Shown: positions 7,266 to 16,358 of the stretch, in pieces
How the letters are laid out: the number at the start of each line of letters is the position of its first letter
Position numbering within the stretch: position 1 is the first letter of the stretch
Origin: Albibacterium profundi
Lineage (GTDB): Bacteria; Bacteroidota; Bacteroidia; Sphingobacteriales; Sphingobacteriaceae
Length of the DNA: 64,000 bases
Direction: 5' to 3'
Assembly: GCF_042159835.1 (NCBI RefSeq)
Contig: NZ_JBBVGT010000003.1
Location: 558,001-622,000 of the forward strand
The notes under the pieces: model-generated
Told to the model about the DNA's origin: nothing
The model's database searches: none
The model's input: the letters and a program-made list of their open reading frames with translations, nothing else
Made by a program: the position numbers and the translations under genes

Positions 7266-9053
7266 ATGATAAAAAAGGCCATACGTGTAGTTAATAAGCT
7301 GAACGAGTGGAGAATACAGCATATATCTAATAAAAACTTTATGATCATCTTGGCGGTGATCGTTGGTTTGATTGGAGGATTGGCGGCTTCTGCACTCAAA
7401 GCATTAACCCATTATATTGCTACAGTATTACAAAATGATGTTTCTTGGGATTTTAGAGGATATTTATTTCTCGTGTTTCCGATGGTCGGGATTCTGTTGA
7501 GCGTACTCTATGTGCGAAAGTTTATTAGGGCTAAAAAGATGGAACATGGGATTACACCGATTTTGTATTCCATCTCAAACCGATCGAGTCGTATACCGGT
7601 ACATAATGTCTATTCGCAAATTGTTACAAGTGCGCTGACTGTGGGTTTTGGTGGCTCCGCAGGACTGGAGGCACCAATCGTTGCAAGTGGATCAGCAATC
7701 GGTTCTAATATCGGTCGTTTTTTTGGATTAAACTATCGAGAGGTGACGATGTTACTGGCCTGTGGTGCTGCGGCTGGTATCGCTGGTGCCTTTAATAGTC
7801 CGGTTGCGGGGCTTGTCTTCGCAGTTGAGATCCTGTTGGCAGAGTTTTCTATTCCGGCTTTTATTCCATTATTAATGGCAGCCGCTACTTCTTCCGTTGT
7901 ATCAAGGCTATTATATGAAGAACCCTTATTCCATTTGGTTACTGATACATGGCATGTTGAATCTCTATTTTTTTACTTCGTTATCTCCATTTTAGTAGGA
8001 CTGTTTTCCATTTTCTTTAACCGATTGAATTATCGTGCTGCGAATTGGTTTAATAATTTTAAAAACCCATACAGACGAGCGATTGTCAGCGGGTTGATTC
8101 TCGGAATCTTAATTTTCGTTTTTCCTGCATTATATGGAGAAGGTTATTTGGCAATCCAGCAACTGTTGGCTGGGCAAAACTTGTCTTTGATGTCTAATAG
8201 CATTTTCAAGGAATATCAACATATTGGTTGGTTGGTTGTGTTATATGCGGCAGTCACCGTTTTCGCCAAGGCCTACGCGACGGTTTTTACGCTTCACAGT
8301 GGCGGTAATGGGGGTAACTTTGGACCTAGTCTGGTAATGGGCGGACTCTTAGGTTTTGCTTTTGCTCACGGCGTTAATCTCACAGGACTAGTTGAATTGA
8401 ATACAGCTAACTTTATTGTGGTAGGGATGGCCGGTGCGCTAAGTGGAATTATGCATGCTCCGTTGACGGGGATCTTTCTGATCGCGGAAATTACCGGTGG
8501 TTATGCTTTAATGGTTCCTTTAATGATCGTTTCGGCCATTTCGTATTTCATCAACAAAAGTGCATTAAAATACTCGATATATACACAATCGCTTGCCGAA
8601 AAAGGAGAGTTATTATCCTATGAAAATAAAGATAAAACGGTGTTACGGATGATGAAATTGAGATACGTGGTGGAAAAGAATTTTACAATACTGCACCCGG
8701 ACGAGAAAGCTATAGACCGCAAACTAGATATTCTTTATACGAAACGAAATATTTTTCCTGTGGTTGACGATAACCGTGAATTGTTAGGTATTATATATAG
8801 TGAAAAGCTCTTTGAGATTTTAGTGGGCGAAAGTCAGGGAGGGAAAACGATGAAAGAATTAGCTCAGGCCCCACAAGATGTTATCCGGATCGACGCGAAT
8901 ATGTATGATGTGATGCGGAAAATGGATCGGGAAGACATCTGGACTCTGCCAGTGGTAGATACCAATAATAAATACGTGGGTTTTGTGTCGAAGTCGGCTA
9001 TCTTCAATAAGTACAGAGCGCTGTTAATGCGGATGGGAACTTATTTGGAGTAG
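7266..9053 (+). CDS. CLC-type chloride channel/antiporter with tandem CBS domains
   Basis: Inner-membrane anion channel or H+/Cl- exchanger. Residues about 25-440 hold the multi-helix CLC core. The selectivity-filter signatures are recognisable: GFGGSAGLEAP, whose Glu is in the gating-glutamate position (the usual GxEGP is varied to GLEAP), GAFNSPVAGLVFAVE, and GGNGGNFGPSLVMGG (GxFxP). Residues about 460-590 form two CBS domains, which commonly bind adenine nucleotides and regulate transport. Length 595 aa is normal for the CBS-containing class. Whether it is a channel or an exchanger cannot be told from sequence. It stands alone, divergent from the S46 peptidase. Confidence 0.93.
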   Translation: MIKKAIRVVNKLNEWRIQHISNKNFMIILAVIVGLIGGLAASALKALTHYIATVLQNDVSWDFRGYLFLVFPMVGILLSVLYVRKFIRAKKMEHGITPILYSISNRSSRIPVHNVYSQIVTSALTVGFGGSAGLEAPIVASGSAIGSNIGRFFGLNYREVTMLLACGAAAGIAGAFNSPVAGLVFAVEILLAEFSIPAFIPLLMAAATSSVVSRLLYEEPLFHLVTDTWHVESLFFYFVISILVGLFSIFFNRLNYRAANWFNNFKNPYRRAIVSGLILGILIFVFPALYGEGYLAIQQLLAGQNLSLMSNSIFKEYQHIGWLVVLYAAVTVFAKAYATVFTLHSGGNGGNFGPSLVMGGLLGFAFAHGVNLTGLVELNTANFIVVGMAGALSGIMHAPLTGIFLIAEITGGYALMVPLMIVSAISYFINKSALKYSIYTQSLAEKGELLSYENKDKTVLRMMKLRYVVEKNFTILHPDEKAIDRKLDILYTKRNIFPVVDDNRELLGIIYSEKLFEILVGESQGGKTMKELAQAPQDVIRIDANMYDVMRKMDREDIWTLPVVDTNNKYVGFVSKSAIFNKYRALLMRMGTYLE

Positions 9054-9096
9054 AATAAAATGTTACCAGCTAGAAAGAACCACTACGTTGACCTCC

Positions 9097-9843
9097 TTAA
9101 AGATCGTCTTTAAATAGAGCAATTACCCGCTCAACATCATCTGGAACATCAATGCCATGTGACTGGTATGGAGTTTCAGCTGTTTGTATTTTGTAGCCAT
9201 GCTCTAACCAGCGCAATTGCTCGAGCGACTCAGCCAGCTCGAGAGGAGATGGTGGAAGTTCCGTCAACTGTATTAGAGTAGAACGACGAAAAGCATAAAT
9301 ACCGATGTGTTTAAAATAAAGATGTTTATCGAGCCATGATGATTGCTCCGCGTCGCGGAGATAGGGGATGGTGCTGCGACTAAAATAAAGTGCCTTCATG
9401 CCCTTTGTCACAGTGACTTTGGGAATGTTATGATTAAATAGATCTTCTGCGTCATCCACCTTTTTAATGAGCGTGGCAATGTTGACCGAGTCATCCTTAA
9501 AGCAGGCTGTTAATAGATCGATCTGTCCTGCTTGGATAAACGGCTCATCTCCCTGGATATTGACGACTATATCGGCATCATCAAAATGAGAAGCCGCTTC
9601 CGCACAACGGTCGGTTCCACTGGTGTGGGATTCAGAGGTCATAATGACGCGACCGCCAAATTCTTGCACGTGAGCTGCTATTCGTTGGTCGTCTGTAGCA
9701 ACCACCACCGACTGTATACTTTTCGCTTGGCTCGTGCGCTCATATACACGCTGAATCATTGACTTACCGGCGATGTCTATAAGTGGTTTGCCTGGAAAGC
9801 GGGTAGATGCATATCTGGCTGGTATGATGGCGATGGTTTTCAT
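9097..9843 (-). CDS. kdsB: 3-deoxy-manno-octulosonate cytidylyltransferase (CMP-KDO synthetase)
   Basis: Activates KDO with CTP to CMP-KDO for the inner core of lipopolysaccharide. The N-terminal IIPARYASTRFPGKPL is the nucleotide-binding signature. Further conserved blocks are VVVATDD, the TSGTDRCAEA region and the NIQGDEPF metal/nucleotide loop. The C-terminal half has the dimer segment with YAFRRSTL and SLEQLRWLEHG. Length 248 aa is typical. It is the last gene of a minus-strand operon with the deoxynucleoside kinase (16-base gap) and trpS. Two further KDO genes, kdsA and kdsD, lie 23-27 kb downstream. Confidence 0.96.
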   Translation of the reverse strand: MKTIAIIPARYASTRFPGKPLIDIAGKSMIQRVYERTSQAKSIQSVVVATDDQRIAAHVQEFGGRVIMTSESHTSGTDRCAEAASHFDDADIVVNIQGDEPFIQAGQIDLLTACFKDDSVNIATLIKKVDDAEDLFNHNIPKVTVTKGMKALYFSRSTIPYLRDAEQSSWLDKHLYFKHIGIYAFRRSTLIQLTELPPSPLELAESLEQLRWLEHGYKIQTAETPYQSHGIDVPDDVERVIALFKDDL

Positions 9844-9859
9844 GCTCGATTTGTTTTCG

Positions 9860-10474
9860 CTAAAACAGGCCGTGTAGTTCTCTTTCTACACTTTCGATAA
9901 CAAAGGCCAAGTCTTCAGTTCGGTTCGCGAAATCGAGCTTATCTTTGTCGAGAATTAGCAATTTACCTTGATTATAACTACTGATCCACTTTTCATATTT
10001 GTCGTTTAGCTTCGATAGGTAGTCCAAGCGAATACCCGCTTCGTAGTCGCGGCCCCGAATCTGTATATTATTAACTAATGTTGGAACAGATGCTTTTAAA
10101 TAGATTAATAGATCTGGCGCGATTACAAACTGTAAAACACTTTCAAAGATATTACTGTAGTTTTCGAAGTCCCTTTTGCTCATAAGACCCATATCGTGTA
10201 GATTTTCTGCAAAGATATAAGCGTCTTCATAGATTGTACGATCTTGGATGATATCGCGTTTTTCTTTCTGTAGTGCTAACATGTGACGAAAGCGACTGTT
10301 CAAAAAGAAAATCTGTAGGTTGAATGACCAACGCTTCATATCGCTATAGAAATCTTCCAGATAGGGATTGTGTTCGACCGCTTCGAACTGGGGTTCATAA
10401 CCCAATTGTTTAGCGAGCAGCTCTGTTAAAGTGGTTTTGCCGGCACCGATATTACCAACGATAGCTATATGCAT
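9860..10474 (-). CDS. deoxynucleoside kinase (deoxyadenosine/deoxyguanosine kinase type)
   Basis: Phosphorylates deoxynucleosides in nucleotide salvage. The 204-residue protein has a P-loop at its N-terminus (GNIGAGKTTLTELLA), the DR-containing motif DRTIYEDAYIFA that positions the substrate, and an arginine-bearing lid segment RGRDYEAGIRLDYL. These define the dNK/TK2 family. The exact substrate is uncertain; related Gram-positive enzymes use dA or dG. It sits between kdsB and trpS with gaps of 16 and 2 bases, so the three are almost certainly co-transcribed. Confidence 0.9.
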   Translation of the reverse strand: MHIAIVGNIGAGKTTLTELLAKQLGYEPQFEAVEHNPYLEDFYSDMKRWSFNLQIFFLNSRFRHMLALQKEKRDIIQDRTIYEDAYIFAENLHDMGLMSKRDFENYSNIFESVLQFVIAPDLLIYLKASVPTLVNNIQIRGRDYEAGIRLDYLSKLNDKYEKWISSYNQGKLLILDKDKLDFANRTEDLAFVIESVERELHGLF

Positions 10475-10476
10475 AA

Positions 10477-11472
10477 TTAAAAGGGCTTAATTCCGATGAG
10501 CTCACGAACGTCAGAGATTGTTTTTTGAGCAGAAGCTCTTGCTTTTTCAGCTCCCATGGTAACTACCTTTTGTAGATACTCGTGATCATTAGCAATGTCA
10601 TTAATACGATTACGAATTGGAGCGGTTGCGATGATCATATCTTCCGCAAGCTGCTTCTTAAAATCACCGTAACGTATTTGACAGCGATTGTACAAGTCGT
10701 CGAAATGGTTTAACGTATCCTCGCTTGAGACAATCTTCATGAGATCGAATAAGTTTTGGATATAGTCTGGCTTCTCTTGATTCTCTTCGGTAGGTCCTGA
10801 ATCAGTTACTGCCTTCTTTACTTTTTTACGAATAACATCAGGTGAATCTGATAAATAGATTGCATTTCCTTCACCCTCTGATTTTCCCATTTTCCCTTTC
10901 CCGTCTAACCCAGGTATTTTTACTAATTTTTGTTCAAAGCTAAAGGCGTATGGCTCGGGGAAGTAGTCATTCTGGTACAGTCGGTTGAAGCGATTGCCAA
11001 AGGTCCGCGCCATTTCCAGGTGTTGTTCTTGGTCTTTACCGACAGGAACCTTAGTAGCTCGGTGAATGAGAATGTCCGCCGCCATTAAGACCGGATAAGT
11101 CAATAGGCCTGCATTGACATTATCTGGATGCGAACGTACCTTATCTTTAAAGGAAGCACTGCGCTCCAATTCACCTAAATAGGCGTTCATATTGAGATAG
11201 AGATAAAGCTCGGTAATCTCAGGAACGTCAGACTGTACATAAATAGTGGCTTTTTCCGGGTCAATTCCAGCTGCTAAATATTCGGTGACTACCTGTCTAA
11301 CATTTTGATGCATTTCTGCTGAGGTAGGATGCGTGGTAAGAGCATGCAAATCGGCTATAAAGAAAAAGCAATTATAATTATCCTGCATTTCCAGGAAATT
11401 CTTTATTGCCCCATAATAATTTCCTAAATGTAATTTTCCGGTGCTCCGGATACCGCTAACAACTGTTTCCAT
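10477..11472 (-). CDS. trpS: tryptophanyl-tRNA synthetase
   Basis: Charges tRNA-Trp. Class I synthetase of 331 residues with the HIGH-like motif as HLGNYYGA near residue 17 and the KMSKS-like motif as GKMGKSEG near residue 195. Other family segments include FFIADLHALTTH, VLMAADIL and VGKDQEQHLEMAR. It is the first gene of the trpS-dNK-kdsB operon, with 2 bases to the kinase start. A promoter-like element ends only a few bases before the ATG, so the mRNA leader may be extremely short. Confidence 0.97.
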   Translation of the reverse strand: METVVSGIRSTGKLHLGNYYGAIKNFLEMQDNYNCFFFIADLHALTTHPTSAEMHQNVRQVVTEYLAAGIDPEKATIYVQSDVPEITELYLYLNMNAYLGELERSASFKDKVRSHPDNVNAGLLTYPVLMAADILIHRATKVPVGKDQEQHLEMARTFGNRFNRLYQNDYFPEPYAFSFEQKLVKIPGLDGKGKMGKSEGEGNAIYLSDSPDVIRKKVKKAVTDSGPTEENQEKPDYIQNLFDLMKIVSSEDTLNHFDDLYNRCQIRYGDFKKQLAEDMIIATAPIRNRINDIANDHEYLQKVVTMGAEKARASAQKTISDVRELIGIKPF

Positions 11473-11479
11473 ATACCTG

Positions 11480-11510
11480 CGAAAATACAGATTTCCTACA
11501 ATACAGCAAG
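11480..11510 (-). promoter_or_regulatory. candidate promoter of trpS-dNK-kdsB
   Basis: On the minus strand CTTG (11507-11510) is followed after 19 bases by TATTTTCG (11480-11487), one mismatch from TAnnTTTG. It predicts a transcript start within a few bases of the trpS ATG at 11472. Confidence 0.35.
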
Positions 11511-11619
11511 CCTTGGTCTTGAATAATTTAACTCCACGGTCTCGTGACCAAGGTAAACTATTTTGACGTTACGCAAACAATTTGATACAAATGGGAGGTG
11601 AATTATGGGGTTTAATTGT

Positions 11620-11627
11620 TATTTTTG
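11620..11627 (+). promoter_or_regulatory. -7 element upstream of the fatty acid desaturase
   Basis: TATTTTTG at 11620-11627 fits the Bacteroidota -7 consensus. No clear -33 TTG lies at the usual distance. If used, it starts transcription inside the longest open frame and supports the ATG at 11686 over the one at 11605. Confidence 0.4.
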
Positions 11628-11685
11628 TGTAGCTAATAGGATTTTTACAGTTTTTGTTCGAGCAATTATTTATCTGTTTATTTTA

Positions 11686-12789
11686 ATGAAAGATACACTT
11701 GTTAAACCTACGTACCGCAAAGCAGGCCCTGATGATTTCTTTAAGAAGCTGCAGAAAGAAGTACAAGAAAATGTATTAAACAATCCGAAGATTCAGCGTC
11801 GGAATGTGATTAAGTCTATAGGAGTTCTGCTATCCTATTTTGTATTGTACGCTTGTGTTTTACTATTTGGGAATAACACGTTTTTGTTGTTCTTTTTTTA
11901 TATCCTATTGGGCTTTAATACCATCATCTTGTTTATCAATGCTTTTCATGATGCTGCTCATGGCGCCGTGTTTAAGACTAAGAAGTACAACAAATGGTTT
12001 ATGTACGTGTTGGAGCTGTTTGGTAGTAATAATTACATCTGGTCTAAACGACACGTGTTATTACATCACCCGTATCCGAATGTTCAAAATTGGGATACAG
12101 ATATTAAGCAGAGCGATTTAGTGCATCTGTTTCCAGACAGCCCACTGCTAAAAATCCATAAATATCAGCATATTTACATGTGGCTTTTATACCCATTATA
12201 CACATTAAATTGGCTATTTATCCGTGATTTTAAAGATTTCTTTGGGACGAAAGACAATTACTTAAAAAGGATTCTGAAGATACCGCGGATTGAATATGTT
12301 AAGATGTTTGCTGCGAAGATCTTTAATCTCTTCTACCTAATCGGAATTCCTATTCTGGTGCTGTCTCAACCATGGCACTTGATTTTACTAGCTTGGCTAG
12401 TTATGCATATTTCTGCGAGTTTACTAGGTGTTGTTGCTTTAATATCAACTCATGTGGATGAAGACGCTGTATTTCCTATGCCTCCGGAAGATGGTAAGAT
12501 GAATAGCACTTGGGCAGAACATCAGCTGATGGTGACAAAAGATTTTAGTGCAGACAGCCCTTTAGCGAACTTCTTGTTCGGTGGTTTTACGCATCACGTG
12601 GCGCATCACCTGTTTCCACATGTTGCCCATACGTATTACCCAAGAATCACACCTATTATCCGTCGTTATGCAGAGGAGTATAATTTGCCATATAAATGCT
12701 ATCCGGCGTACCAGGCGATGTTGTCCCATTATTATTTGCTGAAGAAAAGCGGCGTAAAGGAATCGATTTTTGCGCATGGAGAAATTTAA
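11686..12789 (+). CDS. membrane fatty acid desaturase
   Basis: Inner-membrane di-iron enzyme introducing double bonds into acyl chains. The three histidine boxes are present: HDAAHG (HxxxH), HVLLHH (HxxHH) and HHVAHHLFPHV (HxxHH). They are separated by hydrophobic segments matching the four-helix desaturase topology. With the chosen start (MKDTLVKPTYRK) the protein is 367 aa. The frame is open from an ATG at 11605, but the extra 27 residues are hydrophobic, atypical and upstream of the likely transcript start. It is followed after 14 bases by an acyltransferase gene, so both probably tune membrane phospholipids. The regiospecificity (delta-5, delta-9 or other) is not evident. Confidence 0.88.
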   Translation: MKDTLVKPTYRKAGPDDFFKKLQKEVQENVLNNPKIQRRNVIKSIGVLLSYFVLYACVLLFGNNTFLLFFFYILLGFNTIILFINAFHDAAHGAVFKTKKYNKWFMYVLELFGSNNYIWSKRHVLLHHPYPNVQNWDTDIKQSDLVHLFPDSPLLKIHKYQHIYMWLLYPLYTLNWLFIRDFKDFFGTKDNYLKRILKIPRIEYVKMFAAKIFNLFYLIGIPILVLSQPWHLILLAWLVMHISASLLGVVALISTHVDEDAVFPMPPEDGKMNSTWAEHQLMVTKDFSADSPLANFLFGGFTHHVAHHLFPHVAHTYYPRITPIIRRYAEEYNLPYKCYPAYQAMLSHYYLLKKSGVKESIFAHGEI

Positions 12790-12803
12790 TGTATTAAGAA
12801 GCC

Positions 12804-13523
12804 GTGAAGCACATACATCGGAATTTATATTATGCAGCCGTTTTCTTGATATTTATTCCGTTTTGGCCGATTTTGTTTATTTTACGAAAACAGAGTCATA
12901 AGCGCTATTCGACCTTTGTAAAAATTCGTAAAAAAATTGCCTTAGCAGCTTCGTCGCTCGTCGGTTTTAAGTATCAGATTCAATGGGAGAAGGAGGTTGA
13001 CTGGGGTCGAAACTATATTGTTTGTGCGAATCACACCTCAAATTTAGATATTACGGCAATGATCAAGGTGTGTAAACATGACTTTTCTTTTATAGGGAAA
13101 GATGAGTTGCTAACAAACCCCGTAACCGGACTTTTCTTCCGAACAATAGATATCCCGATTAAACGTACCAGCAAGATGTCGTCATTCCGTGCATTTCGGA
13201 GGGCACAAGAGTACTTACAGGAAGGGAAAAGCATTGTTATATTCCCAGAAGGAGGTATTGGTGAAGATTACCCACCTGTACTTGACCCTTTTAAGAATGG
13301 TGTCTTTAAGTTGGCGGTCGACTTAAATCTTCCGATTTTGCCGGTTGTCATTGAAGATGCGTGGAAAGTATTTTGGGATGACGGAGCAAAAAAAGGAAGT
13401 AAACCCGGGATCGTTCACATTCGCGTACTTAAGCCTATTGAAGACGAAGACTTGACTATAGGGGCAAACGAACTAAGAGATAGGGTGTATGGCCTTTTTA
13501 AAAAGAACTTAAATTCGACCTAA
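12804..13523 (+). CDS. 1-acyl-glycerol-3-phosphate acyltransferase family protein (PlsC-like)
   Basis: Transfers acyl chains to lysophospholipid at the inner membrane. The N-terminus has one hydrophobic segment (residues about 8-25). The acyltransferase motifs are NHTSNLD (H-x4-D catalytic motif), the middle IDIPIKRT substrate segment and FPEGGIG. Length 239 aa matches PlsC. The start is GTG, 14 bases after the desaturase stop, indicating an operon for lipid remodelling. The precise acceptor (lysophosphatidate or another lysolipid) is not determined. Confidence 0.88.
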   Translation: MKHIHRNLYYAAVFLIFIPFWPILFILRKQSHKRYSTFVKIRKKIALAASSLVGFKYQIQWEKEVDWGRNYIVCANHTSNLDITAMIKVCKHDFSFIGKDELLTNPVTGLFFRTIDIPIKRTSKMSSFRAFRRAQEYLQEGKSIVIFPEGGIGEDYPPVLDPFKNGVFKLAVDLNLPILPVVIEDAWKVFWDDGAKKGSKPGIVHIRVLKPIEDEDLTIGANELRDRVYGLFKKNLNST

Positions 13524-13574
13524 TCGTAACAAATACCAGACTCTTTAGTCTAAAATAAAAACGCGATACTAAGA

Positions 13575-14336
13575 ATGATAGATCAAGCTCTCATAAGCAT
13601 TACTGATATAGGAAGAAAGTACGTTATCGGCACGGAAACCATCCACGCATTAAAATCCGTTTCCTTACAGATCAATAAGGGAGAGTTCGTTGCCTTAATG
13701 GGTCCATCAGGTTCTGGGAAGTCAACCCTCATGAATATTTTAGGTTGTTTAGATACGCCGACTCGAGGCGAGTATTATTTAAATAACATTCGTGTGAGTG
13801 AGATGTCTGAAGATGATCTGGCGGATGTGAGAAACAAAGAAATCGGTTTTGTTTTCCAGACATTCAACCTATTGCCGCGTTCAACTTCTTTAGACAATGT
13901 GGCTTTGCCCTTGGTATATTCTGGTGTTAATAAAACCAATAGATTGGCTAGGGCACAGGAAGCGCTGGAGAATGTTGGATTAGGTAATCGTGTTCATCAC
14001 AAACCAAATGAACTGTCGGGTGGACAACGGCAACGGGTAGCCGTGGCACGTGCGCTGATTAACAATCCTTCGATTATTTTAGCAGATGAGCCAACTGGTA
14101 ACTTGGATACGAAAACATCTGTAGAGATCATGGGTCTGTTAGAAGAAATCCATTCGAAAGGCAATACCATTGTATTGGTGACGCACGAGGAGGATATTGC
14201 ACAACATGCACATCGGATTGTTAGAATGCGAGACGGTTTGATTGAAAACGACTATCGTAATGACAATGTAAAGAGTGTATCGCCGCGTTTAGAAGCTTTA
14301 AGGGATGAAGAGAGACGAAATAGCGAAAATCTATAA
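13575..14336 (+). CDS. ABC transporter ATP-binding protein, LolD/MacB type
   Basis: Cytoplasmic ATPase of a lipoprotein-release or macrolide-type exporter. Walker A is GPSGSGKS near residue 43, the Q-loop is FVFQTFNLLP, the signature is LSGGQRQR, Walker B is ILADEPTGNLD and the H-loop is LVTHEE. The TGNLDT segment after Walker B is characteristic of the LolD/FtsE/MacB group. No permease gene is adjacent, so its membrane partner must be elsewhere. The 3' end overlaps by 6 bases a small convergent gene. Confidence 0.9.
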   Translation: MIDQALISITDIGRKYVIGTETIHALKSVSLQINKGEFVALMGPSGSGKSTLMNILGCLDTPTRGEYYLNNIRVSEMSEDDLADVRNKEIGFVFQTFNLLPRSTSLDNVALPLVYSGVNKTNRLARAQEALENVGLGNRVHHKPNELSGGQRQRVAVARALINNPSIILADEPTGNLDTKTSVEIMGLLEEIHSKGNTIVLVTHEEDIAQHAHRIVRMRDGLIENDYRNDNVKSVSPRLEALRDEERRNSENL

Positions 14337-14474
14337 AGCGTTTTTGAGAACCCAGTAACGAAAAGCCAATATCCCTTTTTGAACGGCGGTGAGATTTAAA
14401 GGGTCTTTACCCGCATATCGTGGCAGGATAGCATTATTAATTCTTAATAAAAGCTTAAAGAATAATTTTTTCAT
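14331..14474 (-). CDS. small basic protein, 47 aa
   Basis: A short reading frame filling the gap between two ABC genes. It begins MKKLFFKLLLRINNAILPRY and ends RYWVLKNAL. It is basic, with alternating hydrophobic and charged residues, and could form an amphipathic helix. From memory, Bacteroidota genomes contain 45-65-residue proteins of the pattern 'MKK-FFK-L--INK-ILP ... I-(G/A)-RY-V--N(A/S)L', often labelled 'SsrA-binding protein' although far shorter than SmpB. The close pattern match makes it likely to be real. It lies 14 bases downstream of the MsbA-type gene on the same strand and may be co-transcribed. Function unknown. Confidence 0.65.
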   Translation of the reverse strand: MKKLFFKLLLRINNAILPRYAGKDPLNLTAVQKGILAFRYWVLKNAL

Positions 14475-14488
14475 ATAAACAAAACAGC

Positions 14489-16315
14489 TTAGAGCTGAAT
14501 TGGTTTGTTTTCTGTTTGCAGCTCTGACAGGTAACGATACATGCCACCCTCTTGTTGCATGAGGTCGTCGTGGGTGCCACTCTCTATTACTTCGCCATTA
14601 TTAACAACGATGATTTTGTCTACTTGTCTGATTGTGGAAAGACGATGCGCGATGATGATGGATGTCCGATTTTTAAGTAGTTCTTCCAAAGCCTCTTGTA
14701 CAAGTCGTTCTGATTCAGAATCGAGTGAAGATGTTGCTTCGTCGAGAATTAAAATGGCTGGATCCTTCAGTAGAGCTCTGGCAATGGCAATCCGCTGACG
14801 CTGTCCACCGGAGAGTTTGACACCTCGCTCGCCAACTAGGGTTTGATAGCCTTCCGGAAAACCAGAGATAAATTCGTGTGCATTAGCACGTTGCGCTGCT
14901 TCCACGATTTCTTCTTCTGTTGCATTGAGTTTACCGTAGGCAATATTGTCGCGTATGCTACCGCCGAATAAAAGAACATCCTGGGGGACAATGGCGATCT
15001 GGCTGCGAATATCGGTTAAAGAAAAACTCTCAGCTGGCTGACCATCAAACTTAATAACACCCCCTTGTGGATCATAAAAGCGTAGTATTAAAGAAGCAAT
15101 AGTTGACTTTCCACTTCCGCTAGATCCGACGATAGCGAGCTTCTCGCCAGCCTTTACCTGAAAGGATATGCCCTTTAGAACGGGTACTTCTTTTCTGGAA
15201 GGGTAGGCGAATTGCACTTGGTCAAATGCAAGATTACCCGATAGTGTTTCTACTTGACTCGGGTCTACCTGCTGCAATGAAACTGCTTCCTTATTTTCCT
15301 CGAGTAACTCAATTACCCGTTCACTAGCTCCTACAGCTTTTTGTACATTCGCGTAGAGATCAGGGAAGCTGCCCATGGATCCTGCTACAAACATTGAATA
15401 GAGAATATAGGTTGTTAAGTCGCCGACCGACAGTTCTCCGTTGTATACTAAGACCGACCCGTACCAGATCACTCCAATGATAGCACCAAAAATGCAGAAG
15501 ATGATAAATGCGACAAAGGCTCCGCGATAATTGGCTCCACGAATAGCAACCTGTACAACTTCTGATAGTGAGTTTTTATATCGCCCAGCTTCAAAAGCTT
15601 CATTAACAAATGCTTTTACATTGGAAATCCCTTGAAGGGTTTCCTGTATGATTGTATTCGAATCGGCTAGTTTATCTTGAGTTTCTCTGGATAGGTTCCT
15701 AATAAAACGACCGAAGAAGACCGCTGCAACAATCATTAAGGGAAGAATAGTCAAGTTTAGCAGAGTAAGCTTTGGTGATACGATAATTAGGAACACTAAA
15801 CTACCGATTAGCGAAATGATTTGTCGTATCATCTCCGCCAATGTAGTAGTCATAGTCGTTTGAATCTGAGTTAGGTCTGCCGATAGGCGACTGTTTAGCT
15901 CTCCAACCCATCGATTCGAAAAGAAGTTCATAGGGAGCGATATCAGATTGAAATAGGTGTCGCGGCGAATGTCGGCAATCGATTTTTCAGATACTTCGAC
16001 AAATAAGCGTATACGAAAAAAGGATACGAAGGCTTGGAAAAATACTATTATAAATGAAATGACACCAATTGTTTGAATGCTCATCGGGAGCCAGTCATAT
16101 TTTTGCACGGATTGAGCGGCATCAATCATGGCACCAAGCAGCGCCGGAAAGGCGAGTACAGTAACACTCGAAAAGAAGAGAAAAACCATACCGATAAGAA
16201 ATTTTGTCCGGTAGGGTTTGAGGTACCTTAAAAGTTTTTTTACGCTTTTTATGGTGTCTTTATTTATTTTGGCTTTTGGAAGCTCTTCTTTAGACGTTGG
16301 TGTCTTACGTGCCAT
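14489..16315 (-). CDS. ABC exporter with fused permease and ATPase (MsbA-like)
   Basis: Half-transporter of 608 residues that would act as a homodimer in the inner membrane. Residues about 30-340 hold six transmembrane helices. Residues about 355-600 hold the ATPase with Walker A GSSGSGKST, signature LSGGQRQR, Walker B ILILDEATSSLD and H-loop IIAHRLST. This architecture is shared by lipid A flippases (MsbA) and multidrug exporters, and the sequence does not decide between them. A lipid A role would suit a KDO-making Gram-negative cell. It follows the 176-residue membrane protein after 43 bases and probably has its own -7 element at 16344-16351. Confidence 0.92.
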   Translation of the reverse strand: MARKTPTSKEELPKAKINKDTIKSVKKLLRYLKPYRTKFLIGMVFLFFSSVTVLAFPALLGAMIDAAQSVQKYDWLPMSIQTIGVISFIIVFFQAFVSFFRIRLFVEVSEKSIADIRRDTYFNLISLPMNFFSNRWVGELNSRLSADLTQIQTTMTTTLAEMIRQIISLIGSLVFLIIVSPKLTLLNLTILPLMIVAAVFFGRFIRNLSRETQDKLADSNTIIQETLQGISNVKAFVNEAFEAGRYKNSLSEVVQVAIRGANYRGAFVAFIIFCIFGAIIGVIWYGSVLVYNGELSVGDLTTYILYSMFVAGSMGSFPDLYANVQKAVGASERVIELLEENKEAVSLQQVDPSQVETLSGNLAFDQVQFAYPSRKEVPVLKGISFQVKAGEKLAIVGSSGSGKSTIASLILRFYDPQGGVIKFDGQPAESFSLTDIRSQIAIVPQDVLLFGGSIRDNIAYGKLNATEEEIVEAAQRANAHEFISGFPEGYQTLVGERGVKLSGGQRQRIAIARALLKDPAILILDEATSSLDSESERLVQEALEELLKNRTSIIIAHRLSTIRQVDKIIVVNNGEVIESGTHDDLMQQEGGMYRYLSELQTENKPIQL

Positions 16316-16343
16316 ACTTTATTTGTGAGATCTATAACGGGGT

Positions 16344-16351
16344 CAAAAATA
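16344..16351 (-). promoter_or_regulatory. -7 element of the MsbA-like exporter
   Basis: Minus-strand TATTTTTG at 16344-16351, 28 bases upstream of the ATG at 16315, fits TAnnTTTG. A -33 TTG at the usual distance is not seen. Confidence 0.35.
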
Positions 16352-16358
16352 CTAAGAA

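Noticed and set aside
9097..9113. Short hairpin TTAAAGA-TCG-TCTTTAA at the kdsB 3' end as a terminator
   Set aside because: Only 7 weak A-T-rich pairs including the stop codon and no T tract on the correct side.
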